Part shown: piece by piece, positions 9,196-17,396 of the stretch | Position numbering within the stretch: the stretch's first letter is position 1 | Layout of the letters: each line of letters begins with the position of its first letter | Assembly: GCF_002802965.1 (NCBI RefSeq) | Contig: NZ_NXGA01000001.1 | Coordinates: 3,755,343 to 3,819,342 of the forward strand | From: Sporolactobacillus pectinivorans | GTDB taxonomy: Bacteria > Bacillota > Bacilli > Bacillales > Sporolactobacillaceae | Length of the DNA stretch: 64,000 nucleotides | Direction of reading: 5' to 3' | Translations under genes and position numbers: made by a program | The notes under the pieces: generated by a model | What the model was told of the DNA's origin: nothing | The model's database searches: none | What the model saw: the letters and a program-made list of their open reading frames with translations, nothing else

Positions 9196-9963
9196 TTATT
9201 GAGCACCCTGGTTGTCTTCTTTCTCTTTTTTCACCACTTCATAACCAAAGGACTGTTCTTCAGAGGAGTATACACTTTCAGGGATTTTGTCGTTTTTAAC
9301 CGCTGCTAATTCGTCTTCATCAAAAGTAACACCACTTAACCTGATGAGACGCGTTAGATCCGTAATTTCTACCAGGCGCATCGTTTCCTGGTTTGGCATA
9401 GTCAGCTTGATGGTGCTGATCATCTTGCTCATATCGTCAATTTCGTAAGTTACAATATAGAAACGATAGAAGCCGGATGGTTTCTCCATAACTTCGTTCT
9501 TGCGGATTGCATCAAATTCTGGAAACGAGAGTTCAAGTTGAATTTGACGGTTCTCTCGTTTCCCTTTCAATTCACCTGATTGAAATGCCGGATTATTGAT
9601 TCCAGCGTACTCGTAAAGATAGTTCTGATGGGTTGCACTACCGGGCCTGCCATCAAAGTTTCTGTCCGTAGAACGGGCGTTCTTGACAATGATCAGTGCT
9701 TTTCCGTCACCATCGTCATATGTAAATTGCAAGTATTCCCACGTATAGCCAGCCTTATCGAGATTAGGACTGACACTCTTGAGGCTTTGAATACTGTCTT
9801 TAACGCTTGAGTCAATGTGATTTCCTTTGACCCAGGCATAAGCACCACTAACGGCCAATTCATCTTGGGCGTTTCTACGGGCACCAAGATAAGATTTATA
9901 GCCCGCCATAATACCATTTACCAACTGTTGTTCCAATGAAACAGGCAGGTCGAATGCTGACAT
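9196..9963 (-). CDS. Unknown 255-residue partner of the XRE-ImmA protein
   Basis: I do not recognise the family. The protein is soluble-looking, with an N-terminal helical part (LEQQLVNGIMAGYKSYLGAR) and a central beta-rich part containing YTWEYLQFTYDDGDGKALII, an SATHQNYLYEYAG segment, and a KRENRQIQLELSFPEFDAIR stretch. The C-terminus is acidic. It is immediately upstream of the XRE-ImmA gene (18-base gap), so a functional pair is likely, for instance a protease-sensed partner or a toxin-like protein; the role is not established. Confidence 0.6.
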   Translation of the reverse strand: MSAFDLPVSLEQQLVNGIMAGYKSYLGARRNAQDELAVSGAYAWVKGNHIDSSVKDSIQSLKSVSPNLDKAGYTWEYLQFTYDDGDGKALIIVKNARSTDRNFDGRPGSATHQNYLYEYAGINNPAFQSGELKGKRENRQIQLELSFPEFDAIRKNEVMEKPSGFYRFYIVTYEIDDMSKMISTIKLTMPNQETMRLVEITDLTRLIRLSGVTFDEDELAAVKNDKIPESVYSSEEQSFGYEVVKKEKEDNQGAQ

Positions 9964-10112
9964 AGCAGTTTCCTCAACTTTCTAGCATTTTCTCTTATTA
10001 TATTTCTTTCTTTCAAATTAAGCAGTAAAAACTCGATTTTTTTTAAAGTGTCGTAGGGGACATGAACATATCGGATTCAATTGGACTATTTTGTCATGCC
10101 AGGCGTGTGGAG

Positions 10113-10152
10113 ATGTCACACTGGCGCCTACTCATCTGTGCCAGTGTAACAT
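10113..10152. repeat. Imperfect palindrome with 13-bp arms
   Basis: ATGTCACACTGGC (10113-10125) pairs with GCCAGTGTAACAT (10140-10152), one mismatch, 14-base loop. No T-run follows on either strand, so it is not a typical terminator. It lies among terminal-repeat copies. Confidence 0.6.
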
Positions 10153-10169
10153 TTAATTGCATAAATGCC

Positions 10170-10204
10170 CTTCTCTTAAGCAGGGAAATAAGAGAAGCTT
10201 TTTG
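10170..10204 (+). terminator. Terminator-like hairpin on the plus strand
   Basis: CTTCTCTTA (10170-10178) pairs with TAAGAGAAG (10189-10197) and is followed by CTTTTTG. No plus-strand gene lies upstream, so it may be the relic of a lost gene or element. Confidence 0.5.
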
Positions 10205-10227
10205 ATTCGCTCATAGGTTATGCGGAA

Positions 10228-10274
10228 AAACATTCTCCCCCACTAAATCAAGTTGAATAAAGTGGATGGTGACA
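10228..10274 (+). repeat. Terminal-repeat-like copy C (ends at 10274)
   Basis: Reading inward from 10274 on the minus strand gives TGTCACCATCCA then CTTTATTCAACTT, close to the ends at 12710 and 17368. It is the least complete of four copies and has the same orientation as the ones ending at 10441 and 17368. Confidence 0.45.
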
Positions 10275-10384
10275 CAAAAAGCTGGGAGGCCCTGAATTCC
10301 TTGATACAATAGGGATTCCGGGATAGTTTTTCCTATTCCTACTCTTTTGTATTCAATGGAGTTAAAGGCCAGAACATTTACTGG

Positions 10385-10441
10385 GATTTTGAATGAGTTA
10401 ACGACACTTTAACAGAGTTAAAAGCGGGTAAAACAGTGACA
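10385..10441 (+). repeat. Terminal-repeat-like copy A (ends at 10441)
   Basis: Reading inward on the minus strand from 10441 gives TGTCAC, then CTTTTAACTCTG and GTTAACTCATTCAAAAT. TTTTGAATGAGTTAA (plus strand) is identical to the copy at 17313-17327. Repeated GAGTTAA units inside the copy resemble transposase-binding sites. The outermost bases differ from the other copies. Confidence 0.5.
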
Positions 10442-10562
10442 TACGGTATTAGTGTATAGTTGTAAACCGATAATATTAAAAACCTTTCTTGTTCAATTGA
10501 AAGTAATCGAGAACTCGCCCTATAATTTCCTTATTTCTCAGCGGTCTATACAAATTGCTTGA

Positions 10563-11510
10563 TCACTTTTTCTTTTCAAGTAAAGATTTTATATTGTAAT
10601 AAAAGATACTTGGTGCACCATAGGAAGTGTATTTTTCTGGCACATCGATCTGATCCACATTCTCAATAGTACCTCCACTTCGAATCCAATCTATCGAAAT
10701 TTGTTTAATAGCATAGAGGTAATCGATCATATCATCCAGAACCTTTGCCGTCCCAATTGTTCCATGACCAGAAACAACTTTTTTGATTTTGAGATTTTTA
10801 ATTTTTTTTAGTATATCCAGCCAATGATCCACATTTCCCTGTCTGATATCAGCATGGTATCCGATGTGCATAAGATCAGCCAAGAATATTATTTGCTCCT
10901 TTGGCAGATATAGAAAAGAATCACTGCTTGTATGCCCCCCACCATAGGTGATAAAATTGGCCGATATCCTCGCTCCATTTAAAGTGATCTCATCTTCAAA
11001 AGTAATCGTTGGTAACGTCAGTTTAAACCTTTCCGTGTCCTTTATAATCATTGAATATTCGCCGAGTAAATCTTCTAGCTCCTGACGCTTTTCAGGATTT
11101 TTTTCTTGTTCAATCTCCACCTTCGTTTGATCTAAAAGTCCCGCATTATCCTTAAATATTTCTATAAATTTTGGCTGCTGAATAGCTATCTGTTCCCGAG
11201 TGAGCTTTGTACTAATAATCGGTACATCCTTAAAGACTTGATCTCCATTTACATGGTCAAGATGATAATGGCTATTCAGAACAATTGTTGCTTGTCGGCC
11301 CGTTAATTTTTCGGCAGCAATTCGTAAATCGTCGGCAGCCGTGGGTGTAGCGAACGCATCAAAAATAATCGTTTGATCTCCAATATCAATGATTCCTGCA
11401 TTTGACCATGAGCCCGTTCCGGGTATAGAGAGCGCTGCCCAAACACCATCAGCGAGCGGGGTCAGCGAAAAATATTTAGATTCAGGGAGAAACTCTGTTA
11501 ATACAGTCAA
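10563..11510 (-). CDS. MBL-fold metallo-hydrolase
   Basis: A 315-residue metallo-beta-lactamase-fold protein. The zinc motif is LNSHYHLDHVNGDQ, followed by the other ligand positions in YGGGHTSSD, FLADLMHIGYHAD and VSGHGTIG. The fold acts on esters, lactones, beta-lactams or thioesters; substrate cannot be inferred. No signal peptide is seen, so it is probably cytoplasmic. The start is a TTG at 11510 with TAGGAG 10 bases upstream. It stands alone, with about 470 empty bases on its upstream side. Confidence 0.75.
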   Translation of the reverse strand: MTVLTEFLPESKYFSLTPLADGVWAALSIPGTGSWSNAGIIDIGDQTIIFDAFATPTAADDLRIAAEKLTGRQATIVLNSHYHLDHVNGDQVFKDVPIISTKLTREQIAIQQPKFIEIFKDNAGLLDQTKVEIEQEKNPEKRQELEDLLGEYSMIIKDTERFKLTLPTITFEDEITLNGARISANFITYGGGHTSSDSFLYLPKEQIIFLADLMHIGYHADIRQGNVDHWLDILKKIKNLKIKKVVSGHGTIGTAKVLDDMIDYLYAIKQISIDWIRSGGTIENVDQIDVPEKYTSYGAPSIFYYNIKSLLEKKK

Positions 11511-11976
11511 ATATGACCAACTCCTAAAATTAGGGTGTTTTATTACAATCTAAATTACAAATGGTGATCAGTTCTACCCGTTAAATGTTGACGATGAACT
11601 AGATTACGATTTATTTTTCGCAAATCATTTTTCGATATGATCGATAAGCTTTTTTCCTTCGGGTGATGCCTGTCCGATTAAAGAAAAGGATAGCATAATT
11701 ATTCGCAACGATCTATCTGCCAATCCGACAATCGCGACGTTTTGATTTTGTCCATGTCGTGCGTTTCAACATCAAGCTAATTCTCAATTTATCCTCTACT
11801 ATATAATACAACGACATGATCATCTACGAATTTAACTTGAACATTTACTTGTCGGAGAATACTAGAAACTGTTATGCAGTCTAACTAAATAAGATTACCA
11901 AGGTATCACTTATTATTCTACTAACCTCTTTCTGCACTTATTTCTTGAAGTGATGTTTGATTTAATCTTCTTTTAT
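11511..11976. other. 466-base stretch without a recognised gene
   Basis: AT-rich sequence with frequent stops in all frames. Beyond the ribosome-binding site of the MBL gene near 11521-11526 I see nothing I can support. Confidence 0.5.
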
Positions 11977-12560
11977 TTATTGTAGTAATAGGCTAACGAC
12001 GCATTGCAAAAGTAATAATGCCAGAACAATATTAACGATTTGAAAATGTTTCATATATATCTTTTGAAATAAGTCGCCAAAAAAGATCCAAGTTAAGGTG
12101 GCAATTGTACCTATGGTAGCAACGATAATTTCAAAAAAAATGATTCTAGCGTTGAATAATATGGACTTACATAACCTGTTAAAGCCGTTATACCAAATAA
12201 AAATATTTTTACATTAACAATCTGCAAGATAAAACCAATAAAAAAGGAAGCCGGTCTCTCATCTGTTTTAGTATCTGGCTTACTCATGACAATGTGGTAT
12301 GCAAGCCACAAAATATAAATAGCTCCTGAATATTTAAGTACTGACATGATTGGATTGATTAAACTCTCTAGTCCAAAAACAAAAATGGCACATAGTACTT
12401 GAACAACATAATAACCGAAAAAGATCCCGAGGAATAAATGTTTTCCTTTTTTCCATCCAAAATTAGTCATCGCATTTAATGCGAGAATATTTCCCGGTTC
12501 TGGTGTGAAGGCATTGATTAGAGAATAAACGACAAATGCGGATAATGCGTGAACACCCAT
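11977..12560 (-). pseudogene. LysE-family amino acid exporter, frameshifted
   Basis: The N-terminal part (from the ATG at 12560, MGVHALSAFVVYSLINAFTP then EPGNILALNAMTNFGWKKG) is a LysE/RhtB transporter start. The frame is lost near 12131-12138, in a run of eight A on the plus strand. In the neighbouring frame the C-terminal helices continue directly (EIIVATIGTIATLTWIFFGD, to LLLQ and a stop at 11977). Together they give the usual length of about 195 residues. A single base change in the homopolymer inactivates or phase-varies the gene, unless it is a sequencing error. An upstream ATG at 12638 is open but adds residues not typical of the family. Confidence 0.75.
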
Positions 12561-12709
12561 ATCAAAATCCACTCTACTTTCCATAAATGTTTTGCAATAA
12601 CTAAACCTGCTGATCATCTCTATATGAACGAGCCGCATAATAACAAGCGAAGTTGGTTCACTTTACTTGCTACTAATTAGAGTCTGCATCTTCATGTCTC
12701 TGGCATTTA

Positions 12710-12767
12710 TGTCACCATCCAAACCCTTTTCAACCCTTCTTGCACGTCCTTAACTGATCCAAAGTCC
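12710..12767 (-). repeat. Terminal-repeat-like left end at 12710
   Basis: Starting TGTCACCATCCAAACC at 12710, this 58-base stretch aligns without gaps to the reverse complement of 17311-17368 with 45 of 58 identical bases by my count. It faces that copy, so the pair could be the two ends of a 4.66-kb element. Confidence 0.6.
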
Positions 12768-12832
12768 CGGCAACTCAACGTTCTGCCTGCTAACTCCGTT
12801 GATCAGGAAATAGATGGGGTAAACTACACAAG

Positions 12833-12876
12833 AGCCCGTAATCCTTGATACGTCAAGGATTACGGGCTTTGCTTTT
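12833..12876 (+). terminator. Strong stem-loop, terminator-like
   Basis: AGCCCGTAATCCTTGA (12833-12848) and its exact complement (12853-12868) form a 16-bp stem with a 4-base loop. TTGCTTTT follows on the plus strand. It separates the LysE remnant from the tetR gene. The rest of the 12639-12994 gap holds only the repeat end at 12710. Confidence 0.6.
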
Positions 12877-12994
12877 AACTCAATATCACAGCTGTGTCGC
12901 GATCCATTTCCACTGGTTGCTGATGAACGAGCTGTAGATGATTCCGTGAAAACAATTGCTTAAATCTTAATGGAATGATACGTATTCTGCTGTG

Positions 12995-13579
12995 TTATCC
13001 CGTCGGTTTCAAAATCGCCGCCATAATCATTTCGATCACGTCGCTGAGAGGAACTTCTTCCGAAGAATAAACTTTATTTTGAATACTCCTTGAATAATTT
13101 TTGATGGTTGAAAAAACGATAGAAAGTAAAATCGAAATATGGGTATTACGAAGCAAACCAACCGAAATTCCCTGTTTGAGTAACTGTTGAATTTTTTGAT
13201 TTTGGTCGCCATTCTCATTTTCTCTTACGATTAATTGGACGCTGGGTGCTTCTTTGATTCTCTCAATTGCAGTTATGATGATCGGATACGCCATTGAAAA
13301 CACGTATAAGGCTTCTATATACCGAATGAGTTTTTCTTTTAAAGGTGCCTCATCGTCCACTTTTTGGTTCAAATAAATGCTCATCTTCGTAACCTGATTC
13401 AAATACACATTCTTAATCAGGTCTTGTTTGTCTTTAAAATATATATAAATATTGGACTGAACAATTCCGGCCCTTTTCGCAACTTTGGTAGTCGACAACT
13501 CGGCGATTCCATTTTCAGCTATTAATTTGACTGTTTCATCAATAATTTTTTGGTATTTTGCTTCGCTTTTCTTTTTCAT
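12995..13579 (-). CDS. TetR/AcrR-family repressor of the divergent NmrA-type gene
   Basis: A 194-residue TetR-family protein. The helix-turn-helix is at residues about 25-48 (IAELSTTKVAKRAGIVQSNI, then YIYFKDKQDLIKN); the C-terminal ligand domain is not assignable. It is divergent from an NmrA-like oxidoreductase gene. Matching inverted repeats (AAGGATA/TATCCTT type) lie inside both promoters, which makes autoregulation and repression of the neighbour likely. Confidence 0.85.
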   Translation of the reverse strand: MKKKSEAKYQKIIDETVKLIAENGIAELSTTKVAKRAGIVQSNIYIYFKDKQDLIKNVYLNQVTKMSIYLNQKVDDEAPLKEKLIRYIEALYVFSMAYPIIITAIERIKEAPSVQLIVRENENGDQNQKIQQLLKQGISVGLLRNTHISILLSIVFSTIKNYSRSIQNKVYSSEEVPLSDVIEMIMAAILKPTG

Positions 13580-13596
13580 GATACTTTAATGTTACA

Positions 13597-13613
13597 AAGA
13601 TAGGACTATCCTT
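13597..13613 (-). promoter_or_regulatory. TetR operator in the tetR promoter
   Basis: The plus strand reads AAGATAG-GA-CTATCCTT. On the minus strand it sits between a TTGACA -35 and a TAACAT -10-like box of the tetR gene. It matches the second site at 13644-13663 in its GATA/TATC core. Confidence 0.6.
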
Positions 13614-13638
13614 GTCAATGCAGGCGCTAAAATCATTT

Positions 13639-13668
13639 TTGACAAAGGATAGAATTATCCTTTATAAT
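13639..13668 (+). promoter_or_regulatory. Promoter of the NmrA-type gene with embedded TetR operator
   Basis: TTGACA (13639-13644) and TATAAT (13663-13668) are 18 bp apart. The spacer is almost entirely a perfect inverted repeat, AAAGGATA (13644-13651) and TATCCTTT (13656-13663). A repressor bound here would block RNA polymerase. Confidence 0.75.
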
Positions 13669-13709
13669 GGTTAATGAAGATTGATCTATCTTTTTTAAAG
13701 GAGGCATAT

Positions 13710-14609
13710 ATGATTATGAAAATTACACTCACCGGTTCCCTTGGACATGTCGGGCTGCCACTCACAAAGCAGTTGGCCGCATCCGGTCATGATGTGACTG
13801 TTATAAGCAGTAATGAAAACAGAAAAGAGCAAATTGAGCAGTTGGGAGCCCGTGCCGCCATTGGACTCATTCAGGATGAATCTTTTCTGGCCGATTCTTT
13901 TGCAGGAGCAGACGCCGTCTATTTAATGCTTGCATTGAGTTCTTCATTTGACAAAAATGTCGATGTTATGGATCTTGGCCGTCAACAGGCAGCTGTCTAT
14001 GCGAATGCCGTCAGACGTTCCGGCGTTAAACGAGTCATCAATTTGAGCAGTATTGGAGCTAATTTAGGCAAAGAAGCAGGTACTCTCTATGTTTACAATA
14101 TTATTGAAGGTATTCTAAGCAACTTGGAAGGTGTGGGAATTACTTTTGTTCGTCCAACGAGCATGTATTACAATTTATTTGGCTTTCTCAATACAATTAA
14201 AACACAAGGGGTTATTGCGACCAACTATGGCAACAACATCACACAATCCTGGGTGGCGCCCGCGGATATAGCAGACGTCGTTGCGGAAGAGTTAATGACA
14301 CCGCTGACCGGAACCAAAGTACGTTATGTTGCCAGTGATGAATTGACAGGACAGGAAACTGCGCAAATTTTAGGCAAAGCAATCGGTATGCCTGATTTGA
14401 CATGGGTTGAAATTAGTGATGAACAGCGGCTCGAGGCACTGGAAAAAGCAGGAATTAATAAAGCGATTGCAGCCGGCCTCGTTCAGATGTCGGCAAACCA
14501 GCGAACCCATACCTTTTATGAAGACTATAAGCGTCATCATCCAAAGTTGGGCAAAATCAAAATGGCGGATTTCGCCAACGACTTTGCTAAAGTATATAAT
14601 AAACGATAA
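13710..14609 (+). CDS. NmrA-like / atypical short-chain NAD(P)-binding oxidoreductase
   Basis: About 299 residues. The N-terminal Rossmann motif is MKITLTGSLGHVGLPLTKQL (TGxxGxxG type), followed by DAVYLMLALS and RVINLSSIGANLG. Members of this NmrA/SDR-a group bind NAD(P) and either reduce quinones and aldehydes or act as redox sensors; the substrate is unknown. The ATG at 13710 follows AAAGGAGG closely; Met at 13716 is an alternative. It is controlled by the divergent TetR through an operator between -35 and -10, which suggests induction by a toxic compound. Confidence 0.78.
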   Translation: MIMKITLTGSLGHVGLPLTKQLAASGHDVTVISSNENRKEQIEQLGARAAIGLIQDESFLADSFAGADAVYLMLALSSSFDKNVDVMDLGRQQAAVYANAVRRSGVKRVINLSSIGANLGKEAGTLYVYNIIEGILSNLEGVGITFVRPTSMYYNLFGFLNTIKTQGVIATNYGNNITQSWVAPADIADVVAEELMTPLTGTKVRYVASDELTGQETAQILGKAIGMPDLTWVEISDEQRLEALEKAGINKAIAAGLVQMSANQRTHTFYEDYKRHHPKLGKIKMADFANDFAKVYNKR

Positions 14610-14642
14610 AGCTGATTGGATTAAAATAAAAGAATTTGGCAT

Positions 14643-14683
14643 AAGCTTCATGAACTCAGTATGCGTTCATGAAGCTTTCTTGA
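14643..14683 (+). terminator. Terminator after the NmrA-type gene
   Basis: AAGCTTCATGAAC (14643-14655) pairs perfectly with GTTCATGAAGCTT (14665-14677), followed by TCTTG and, slightly later, CTTTTT. Confidence 0.7.
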
Positions 14684-14725
14684 TCTACCTTTTTGGGCCG
14701 ATGCGTGCTGGGCGTTAAAAATGAA

Positions 14726-14959
14726 TCACGCATCATCCGTCGTTACCTCGTGTGATTGCTTCAGCAGATCTTTGAGCGATTTTTCTAGATTATCGACATC
14801 TAATGCGTTGAGCTCCTTTGAAGAAAAATGAAATTCTAATCTGGTATGATCTTTTTCAATTTGATTGCTTGTAGCTAAAGCATTATATTGACGATAAGTA
14901 TATCTCGAAATGACATGCAATACTGTACGATAACGCATATTTTGAAGCGCCAGGACCAA
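14726..14959 (-). CDS. Unrecognised 77-residue reading frame
   Basis: The peptide has plausible composition (for example ALDVDNLEKSLKDLLKQSHE at the C-terminus) but I recognise no family and see no good ribosome-binding site. It may be the 3' end of a decayed gene. It lies between a terminator and the acetyltransferase pseudogene. Confidence 0.22.
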   Translation of the reverse strand: MVLALQNMRYRTVLHVISRYTYRQYNALATSNQIEKDHTRLEFHFSSKELNALDVDNLEKSLKDLLKQSHEVTTDDA

Positions 14960-15001
14960 TCGATTTTCATTGTGACTGTAGACTTAAAAAGGAGAAAGCT
15001 T

Positions 15002-15441
15002 ATGAACATGAAGGAGAAGATGCACAGCGGCGAGTTGTACTTGCCTGATGAGCAATTGATGAATGAGCAAACAATATGTCTAGACCGTTTGTATGATTTT
15101 AATATGACACGCCCGACTGAATTTGAGAAGCGAAATACTATGCTCAAAACAATGCTGGCTGAAATCGGTGAGGGGTGTTATATTGAGCCACCATTTCACG
15201 CTAATTGGGGTGGGAAATATGTCCACTTCGGAAGCCAATCTATGCAAACTTTAATTTGACAGTGGTGGACGATACACATGTTTATGTTGGAGATTATACA
15301 ATGTTCGGCCCAAATGTTACGATAACAGTAGCAGGGCATCCAATTTTACCAGAACTAAGAGAGAAAGCTTATCAATATAACGCTCTTGTTCATATCGGGA
15401 AAAACTGTTGGATATGGATTGATTTTATTAAATTAGTATAG
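15002..15441 (+). pseudogene. Maltose/sugar O-acetyltransferase, frameshifted and truncated
   Basis: The ATG at 15002 follows AAAAAGGAG. The first part (EKMHSGELYLPDEQLMNEQ to EGCYIEPPFHANWGGKYVHF) is the N-terminus of a Maa/LacA-type acetyltransferase. The frame breaks near 15228; the next frame continues ANFNLTVVDDTHVYVGDYTM, then FGPNVTITVAGHPILPELRE, the hexapeptide-repeat region with the catalytic histidine. It ends at KNCWIW where the family continues with more left-handed helix turns. The gene is therefore both frameshifted and cut short, and almost certainly inactive. Confidence 0.8.
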
Positions 15442-16086
15442 TAAATTGATCATATTTAAAAACTTTATACAGAAGTGTATTAAGCAACTTCCTGAAAACC
15501 GCCTAAAATCAATTTGGGTGCGTCGGAAAATCAATTCCGTTACTAATTATCGTTGATGGTTCAATGAAAACAGAATAAGAGAAGACCAGTCCTGTCTCTT
15601 TAGAGAGATGGGATTTTTTATTAAAATCGACTATACTTTTGTCTCATTTTAAAATTTAAGTTTATGCTTACAAGATCAGGAAATAGACTTTTTAAAAGAA
15701 TTTTTCTTCATTTGTGAATAATTGAACGGTTAGAATATGCACCTAAGTGGATTTGGAAACGCTTTTTCGTCAATTTATCAAAAATCGTACCGATAAACTC
15801 TCTTTTGGAACATACACTGGAGCGTGTCGTCCGTGAATCGGCTGTAAACAACGAAGAGTCGACAGTAGGGGGAAAAAGAATTAGCAATAAATGTTAAAGA
15901 ATTGACAGTAAACAACCTGAAATCGACAAGTGCGGATAATCAGAATATAGTCCGGGCTTTGACGATATTTTTTCCCTGATCTCGTCAGTCAGAGCAGTCT
16001 TCCGTTTCGTTATCACGCATTCAGTAAAAAAAGATGAAACAAGAGGGATACCCAGTTTATTAGAATTAGGAAAGGAAAGTTAATAT
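15442..16086. other. 645-base stretch without a gene
   Basis: No frame looks coding. A terminator-like hairpin with TCTCT/AGAGA core followed by six T (about 15590-15620) would serve plus-strand transcription from the acetyltransferase pseudogene. The only other signal is the ribosome-binding site of the next gene (AGGAAAGGAAAG, about 16068-16079). Confidence 0.5.
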
Positions 16087-16998
16087 ATGAAAATAACAAA
16101 ATCAATGGCAAATGTACTGCTATTGTTAGCGTCTATACTTTGGGGCTCCGGATTTGTTGTCATAAAAGTAGCTCTGGACGCAAATGTGTCTGTGGGATTC
16201 ATAAATTTTTTCCGAGGTATCCTCTTTGCTGTATTGGTACTCATGTTTTTTCATAAAAAAATATTTAAAATGACCTTTAAAGAATTTACAATCGGATTGA
16301 TTGCCGGATTGCTCAATTTTGGTGGATATATGACACAGACTATTGGTATCCAGTATACCACTCCATCAAATAACGCTTTTATTTCATCAACATATGTGGT
16401 TATGGTGCCTTTCATAGCTTGGATCATCTATCGAAAAAAAGTCCAAGTGAAAAGCTTTATTTCCATTCTCTTTTGTTTACTTGGAATGGCTTTATTAACA
16501 GGAATATTTAATACCGCGTTCACTATTAATATAGGTGACATATACTCTCTCATCTGTGCGCTGTTTTATGCAGGATCCATTGTATACCTTAGCTATGGAG
16601 CAAAGGCAGCTGATGTCAGTGTTGTAGTTTTTATGCTTGCGGCTGTACAGGCAATAGGCGGATTCGTCTTTTTCCTCTGGGAAGGGATCGGACAGCTCGC
16701 AGCTGTCAATTGGTCCGTTGCAATCGTACCCTTGCTATACATAGGAATAATATGTTCATTTGTAGGTCAGACTTTACAAGTTTTAGCACAAAAACATACT
16801 GCCGCAACAACTGCCGGACTCATTATGATGCTTGAAGGCGTGTTTGGAAGTGTTTTTTCAATAGCTTTTGGATTTGATCGTTTTACAGTTAATCTATTTT
16901 GGGGCGGAACACTTATTACACTCTCCCTTATTCTTATGGAAACAGATTTTCAGCAGTTGTTGACCAAGGCTCATAGCCGTTCCAAAGGGATACATTAA
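16087..16998 (+). CDS. EamA/DMT-family transporter
   Basis: A 303-residue protein with ten predicted hydrophobic helices in two EamA repeats. The first repeat starts LLLASILWGSGFVVIKVALD; the second contains LYIGIICSFVGQTLQVLAQK and ends in GLIMMLEGVFGSVFSIAFG. DMT transporters export amino acids, metabolites or drugs; the substrate is not inferable. It is the last gene before the right repeat end at 17368, so it could be cargo of the putative element. The ATG has GGAAAG about 8 bases upstream. Confidence 0.85.
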   Translation: MKITKSMANVLLLLASILWGSGFVVIKVALDANVSVGFINFFRGILFAVLVLMFFHKKIFKMTFKEFTIGLIAGLLNFGGYMTQTIGIQYTTPSNNAFISSTYVVMVPFIAWIIYRKKVQVKSFISILFCLLGMALLTGIFNTAFTINIGDIYSLICALFYAGSIVYLSYGAKAADVSVVVFMLAAVQAIGGFVFFLWEGIGQLAAVNWSVAIVPLLYIGIICSFVGQTLQVLAQKHTAATTAGLIMMLEGVFGSVFSIAFGFDRFTVNLFWGGTLITLSLILMETDFQQLLTKAHSRSKGIH

Positions 16999-17133
16999 CC
17001 AAACAAATACTATTAATTGATTGGTATTTCCGGTCAATTCCAATCGAATTTTAATGGTTCAGCAAGAAATCCTTACACCAATCTACGAATTATCGACATA
17101 GGAGCATCGTACAATTAGAAATTTAGCGTAACT

Positions 17134-17166
17134 AAAAACCCCTGCCCGATTAAAGCTTTAGCAGGG
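17134..17166 (-). terminator. Probable terminator downstream of the SDR gene
   Basis: CCCTGC (17140-17145) pairs with GCAGGG (17161-17166); on the minus strand the stem is followed by TTTTT (17134-17138). Confidence 0.5.
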
Positions 17167-17310
17167 AACCATATCATTTTTAACAGTTTTTATCCATTTT
17201 ACATCGCAACAAACGTTGTTAAACCGGCACTGTCGCTCCAATTTATATTTTCCTGCTATTTCCATTATTTTGCAGTCAACAAAATTAGAGCAAAGATCGT
17301 TGATTTATTA

Positions 17311-17368
17311 GAATTTTGAATGAGTTAAATACGGTCAATAAGAGTTAAATAAGGTTTGGATGGTGACA
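17311..17368 (+). repeat. Terminal-repeat-like right end at 17368
   Basis: Ends in GGTTTGGATGGTGACA. It is the inverted partner of the copy at 12710 (45 of 58 bases identical) and shares TTTTGAATGAGTTAA with the copy at 10385-10441. Internal GAGTTAAA units at 17321 and 17342 resemble repeated protein-binding sites. Confidence 0.6.
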
Positions 17369-17396
17369 TGTTAAATTCGTCATCTTCTCTTCCTCT

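Larger units (their letters stand above)
9964..10562. other. 600-base intergenic stretch without a gene
   Basis: I find no convincing gene. It holds a 13-bp-arm palindrome (10113-10152), a terminator-like hairpin (10170-10204) and two copies of a terminal-repeat-like sequence ending at 10274 and 10441, each annotated separately. The region looks like debris of a mobile element. Confidence 0.6.
16999..17396. other. 398-base intergenic stretch
   Basis: It contains a terminator for minus-strand transcription (17134-17166) and the terminal-repeat copy ending at 17368. No gene is seen. Confidence 0.5.
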
